NCBI GenBank assembly: GCA_026545225.1
Contig: CM048854.1
Span: 32,006,230 to 32,070,229, forward strand
Length of the DNA stretch: 64,000 nucleotides
DNA from: Cornus controversa
Lineage: Eukaryota; Streptophyta; Magnoliopsida; Cornales; Cornaceae
Direction: 5' to 3'
Below, in pieces: positions 52,901 to 58,900 of the stretch; the first letter of the stretch is position 1, and each line of letters begins with the position of its first letter. The position numbers were made by a program, and so were the translations under genes. The notes below the pieces were generated by a model. The model saw only the letters and a program-made list of their open reading frames with translations. It did not search any database and was not told the origin of the DNA.

Positions 52901-55900
52901 GTTTTTACGCAAAACAGATCTGAACGGCTAGTTTGAAGCATTTAATGCGATCCAACCACCTCCAACAGCTATATTTTTGAAAGAGACTTTATATATGAGT
53001 CTTGGACTGCATTTATGAGCTAGAGCTACCAAGTAAACATATTATTGATCATCATTTACTCATCTTATCCTCTTTCAACCAAGATTTGAGCTTCAAACTT
53101 GAGATTCATTTATTGCTATAGTGTGAGCTGAAATTTGAGCATTTATCTTTGTGAGATACCAGTTATTGTACTTCAATCTTCCTCTCATTTATTGTAAAGG
53201 GTTGGTTGAACCCTAGAAGATTAGGTGAAGGACTTCACTTAGCAAGAGAAAAAAGAAGCTTGTGAGCTTCATTGTAAAGGTTTGCTCTCCTCCCGAAAGG
53301 AGAAGCCTTAGTGGATTTAGAAAAATCTCAAGAGGGATCTTAAGTTGTGGAGTAGGGGATTCCGAACCACGCTACATCTTGCGTCACTTATGTTTGCATT
53401 TCTCTATCACTTTCTCCTATTTATTGTGCATTAATTTCATCATCTTCCTTTCACTATTGCTTTATCTTTAATTACATTTTGCATTTTAAATTAGTGGAGA
53501 ATTTGTCATAGTTTGCCATTGACCCTTACCCCCCCCCCCCCTCCCCCCTTTCTAGAGTTAACTCTTTGGTAAATATGAATGATATGCATTGGTCCTAGAG
53601 CTTTCATGGGAGTACATCAAAGTAACTTTATAATAAATACATGCACTCACCCAAGACTAGCCTGTGACTTCCTATATCTTCTTATAAGTCCAAAGCTTTT
53701 AAGATACTTGGGATAATTTGATACCTTGTAAAATGCACATTCAAGTAAACTTATTAGATCTACACTACAATTGATTATTATCATCAAAATCACCCAAATA
53801 ACCTTTGGTTGAATCCTTGAGGTCAACACTTACCGAAAATAAAACATACACAGACATATAAACACAGGAAAACAAGGGGCGTGGCTCTCAATTCCTGATT
53901 AAATTGAGATCTGTAATTCATGATAAACATGAAAAGTGCATGTAATATGGCCATGAAAACTTGGTTCACATTTATTATGTCTTGGAGTTATAGTTTGAGC
54001 TCCCCTAGTTCTCAAAATCGCAAGTATCTCAGGTCCTCGATGGCATGATATTAACATGATTTTGTCCAAAACTCGAGATATTGGGTTCAAATCATGTTTG
54101 TAGCTGTTTGTGCTTCATGTTGGTTTCGTAATAATATAATAATTGTAGCTAATGTGTTTGAAACCTTAACACTGTCAGAAGGTTTATATTTTCAGGTAGT
54201 CTTTTTTGGGGAGTTACTGTCAGATGTAAAGTGATTTAGTATTGCATGCCATACAGATTGTTAATATGCTTGTACAAAATAAAATAAGCCAAGTCTAGAT
54301 TAAAATCTGAAGTCCACAGTGTCACTGAATTCTTCAAATTAATTTGATTCTTTGGGGCATGTTTTGAAATACTTTTTATGAAGTAATCAAAGGTTGATTT
54401 ATGTATAGAAAAATATAAGAGAATTCTTTATAGAAAAAATATGAGAGAAAATTCTTCTCACATCGTTGTTCTAGGATAGACAAGAATACCAGAATAAATA
54501 GGTGATGATAACCACACAATTAGGTAACTCAACTCCTTGATTCTAGGAAGTAAAAACAGAAACTCCTTGATTCTAGGAAGTGACTAAGCCATAAATCATG
54601 GAGATTTGGATACTAATTATCCTCCTCTCTTTGTTTTGGAAATTAATAAATAAGGAAATGCAATCCGAGATTTTCTCTGATTGCACACCCGAAATTCCAC
54701 TCTCCCTCAAGCTGGGCAGTAAATGTCAATCATTCCCAGCTTGGAAAGAAGAACCTCAAAGTGATATCGGTTGAGAGCCTTGGTGTGGATATCTGCGATT
54801 TGGAGACTTGAAGGAGTATAGATCATCTTGATGATTCCCTGATTGATCTTCTCTTTGATGAAGTGACAATCAATTTCAACATGTTTAGTTATGTCATGGT
54901 GAACCGGATTCTTCGCAATATTGATAGCAGCCTGATTGTCACACAACATTTTTATTGGGCTTTCAGTAGGAGTTGTCAGTTCATCTAGGAGTCTTTTGAG
55001 CCATATTCCTTCACATATTCCGTGAGCCATAGCCCTGAATTCGGCCTCGGCACTACTTCGAGTTACTACTGACTACTTCTTACTTCTCTATGTAACGAGG
55101 TTTCCCCACACATAGGAACAGTAGCCTGAGGTAGATCTGCGATCAGTTAGGGATCCAGCCCAGTCTGCATCTGAGAAGATTTTCATGCAACGGTTTGTCC
55201 CCTTTTTGAAGAAAAGCTCTTTCCCTGGAGTCTTTTTGAGATATCTGAGAATTCTATAAACTGCTTCAAGGTGTTCATAAACTAACCACACTAACAGGAA
55301 AACTGATATATGGTCTTGTGTGGGACAGGTAAATTAGTTTTTCCACTAGTCTTTGGTACCTCCCTTTGTTAACCTGAGTAGAGCTTCCCTTCAGGTCGAG
55401 TTTGTTGGAAGGGTCCATAGGTGTATCTGAAGGCTTACAACCGAGCATACCTGTTTCGTTGAGCAAATCTAGTGTCTACCTCCGCTGAGAGACGGAAATA
55501 CCTTTGTTTGAACGAGCTACTTCCATGCCAAGAAAATATCTCAGTGCACCGAGATCCTTGATTTCAAATTCCTTTGCAAGAGTACATTTTTAACAATCTT
55601 ATCTCTTCTTCATGATCTCCTATCAAGATAATATCACCCACATATACAATGAGGATAGTAAGTTTTCCTTCAGGAGATTTTTTGATGAACAAGGTGTGAT
55701 CTGATTGGCCTTGAGTGTATCCATGCTTCTTGACCGCTATAGTAAATCTCTCAAACCAAGCCCTTGGTAACTGTTTAAGACCATAAAGAGATTTCCTGAG
55801 TCTGCAAACAAGGTTGGTATTGCTTGAGTCCTCAAAACTAGGAGGAATCTCCATATAGACTTCATCTTCCAAGTCTCCATTAAGGAATGCATTCTTGACA

Positions 55901-58900
55901 TTAAGTTGGTGTAGAGGCCAATCCAAATTGGCTGCCAAGGATAGAAGTACCCGCACTGTATTAACTTAGCGACTGGGGAAGAAGTTTCCTGATAATCAAT
56001 CCCGTAAGTTTGAGTGAATCCCTTGGCTACCAGTCTCGCCTTGTATCGATCAACACTTTCATCTGCTTATACTTAACATTGAATATCCACTTGCATCCCA
56101 CAGGTTGTTTGTCTTCGGGAAGTTCTGTGATTTCCCAAGTACCATTCTTCTCAAGAGCCCGAATTTCTTCATCAACTGCTTCCTTCCATTCAAGATGATT
56201 TAGAGCCTCTTGTATGCAGCTTGGAACATCTATGCTGGACAGATTTGAGGTAAAAACATGGTAGGAGGGAGACAGTCTCTCATATGTCATAAAGTTTGAG
56301 ATCGAGTGTCGAGTGCATGACCTAACACCTTTCCTTTGAGCAATAGGAATATCAAGATCATTACTAAGATAAGAATCTGTGTTACCTTAAGTAGGAGTGA
56401 CTGGATTTGGAGCGGACGCTTGGTTTTGTTCAGGAAAAGTGAGTTGATCTACCTCCCTCTGAGTGATGGACTGCTTTCTTGAATAAACAATCCCTTTAAA
56501 TATCCTTGATTTTCCTTGTTGGGTCAGAACCTGAGGACTTTGTGAAGTGGGTTCAGAATGAACGGATGGTTCGGGTGTTGACTCGATTAGAATAGGCACA
56601 TTTGGAAGAGTGGTGGAGTTACTCGGAGGAGATGAACTTGAGTCGGTGGAAGGTACAAATGGGGTATTCACATCTTGCCAAAATTGATATTCTTCTGGCA
56701 CTATGGAATTCGCCCATTGAATATGAGTTTTGGAGTAAAAGGGCTGATTCTCAAAGAATGTGACATCCATTGAGTTATAGAACTTCCAAGTAGTGGGAGA
56801 GTAGCATTTGTAACCTTTTTGGTGAGGAGAGTATCTTAGGAATAGACATTTTATGGCTTTGGGATCTAGTTTACTTCTCTGATGTGGAGGTATGTGGACA
56901 AACGCTGAGCAATCGAAGACTTTTAGTGGCAAAGACGAGATGAGTCTGGATTGATGATAGACTTGAGTGAGTACCTGGCACGGAGTTTGGAATTTCAAGA
57001 CTCTTGAAGGCATACGATTTATGAGATAGGCAGCGGTAAGGAAAGCTTGCCCCCAAAAATATTTTGGGACATGACATAACGAGCAACTTCTAATCAGTGT
57101 CGATTTTTCCTCTCAGCTATCCCATTTTGCTGTGGGGTGTGTATGCAAGAACTTTGATGAATTATCCCATAATCAAGGAGATAATCCCCAAGAATAGAAT
57201 GAAAGTATTCGTTGGCATTGTCCGTTCTGAAAATCTGAACATTGGCAAGGAATTGAGTTTGGATCATTGAGTGAAATTTTTTAAAGATTGGTCCTGTCTC
57301 AGATTTTTCTTTCATAAGGAATATCCAGGTAATTCTAGAATGATCATCAACAAAAGAGATAAGCCATCGGATTCCTGTAATACTATTGACTCAAGAAGGT
57401 CCCCAAATATCACTGTGTATAACTGAGAATGATTGTGATTCCTTGTATGGTTGAATTGGATAAGTATTTCGAGTATGTTTGGACAATTGACAAATTTCAC
57501 ACTGGAAAGACTTTGAGTTTTTTTTAATAAATAAATAAGGAAACAACTTTTCAAGATAGATGAAACTTGGGTGACCTAATCGAAAATACCACAACATAAT
57601 TGCACTTTCATTATTGGAAATTGGAACAGAATTGGAATTTAAAACAGACTGACTCTCTGCACAGTGAGCACTTCGAGATTGTTTTTCAAGTTGATTGTCA
57701 CTTAGGAGGTAGAGTCCTTCACTTTCCTTAGCATTGCCAATCGTCCTCCCCGAATCCAGATTAGGAACCAATAACACGGAATTTAATACAATGATCTTTG
57801 AGATGCTAATTGACCCAATACCAGCCACAGTGGATAGAGAACCATCTGCTATTCTCACTTTGTATTTTTCAGAACACAGGTTGCACTTTTTGAATAAGGA
57901 GGCATTCCCAATCATGTGATCAGATCTCCAAAATCAATAATCCATGAAGTTAGATTCTTGGTTTTGGCTCCAAGAGCACTTAAGAATGTACCTTTTTGTG
58001 CTACTGAACCCGTGCTGATGATTGGTGTTGTTGGACTTGACTGAAGTTGGTTGAACATCTTCTGCAGCATCTTAATCTGTTCTTTGCTGAAGGGTGCAGC
58101 TGCGGTTGTTGGTTGGTCATCTGTAGTGGCTGTTAGACCACAACCTTCTCTGTCCTGAGATGGTCTATTTGGTTTCCAGTAGGCTGGCTTTTCATGAATT
58201 TTCCAGCACATCTCTTTGGTATGTCCAGGCTTGCTACAGTGATCACATCAAGGCCTGCCTTTGCGGGTTCGATTGTCACTGGTGAGATTTATTCCACGAG
58301 TTGCAAGAGCCGAACTTTCTGGAATATTTGCAACGCTTGGAGTGCTTTGATTTCCCATCATGATCTTCTTCCTGCTTTCTTCTCGATGCACCTCTGAGAA
58401 AGCTTCCCGAATTGAGGGCAAAGGCCTCATCCCGAACACTCTCCCCCTGACTTCATCAAGGTTTTTGTTTAGACCAAGTAGGAATTTTGAGACTCTCTCC
58501 TTTTTGACTATTTTCCTGTATTTGGCTGCGTCTCCAAGACAATCCCAGTGAAGTTCTTCGAAGACATCCAATTGTTGCCAAAAACGGGTAAGAGTGTTAT
58601 AGTATTGTGTGACAGAGAGATCCCCTAGTCGCAAATCATGGAGACTGCTTTTAATCTCTAGTAGTTCTGTCGTATTGTCGTTGTCGGAGTCTCCTTCATT
58701 GCATCACAGACTTCTTTTGCGGTTCCATAGAATATGAAATTCTGCCCAATTTCATTGTCCATGGTATTAATCAACCACGACATTACCATGTTATTTTTAG
58801 ATCTCCAAGTTCGGAATTTTGGGTCTTCCCTCCGTGGGGTTACAGCAGCGCCTGTGAGGTAGTCGTCTTTTCCTTTCCCTGATACGAACATCATTACCGA

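Larger units (their letters stand above)
51937..53663 (+). repeat. 86-base direct repeat pair flanking the plus-strand LTR-like block
   Basis: Copies at 51937-52022 and 53578-53663 share AAAGTAACTTTATAATAAA and GCACTCACCCAAGACTAGCC, with only a few differences. Weaker similarity continues rightward. The pair is too long for a target duplication, so both are probably parts of the same older element. Confidence 0.75.

Noticed and set aside
53530-53556. C tract as a functional G-quadruplex signal
   Set aside because: A homopolymer tract is a normal part of this LTR end type and prone to length error in assembly; no further support.
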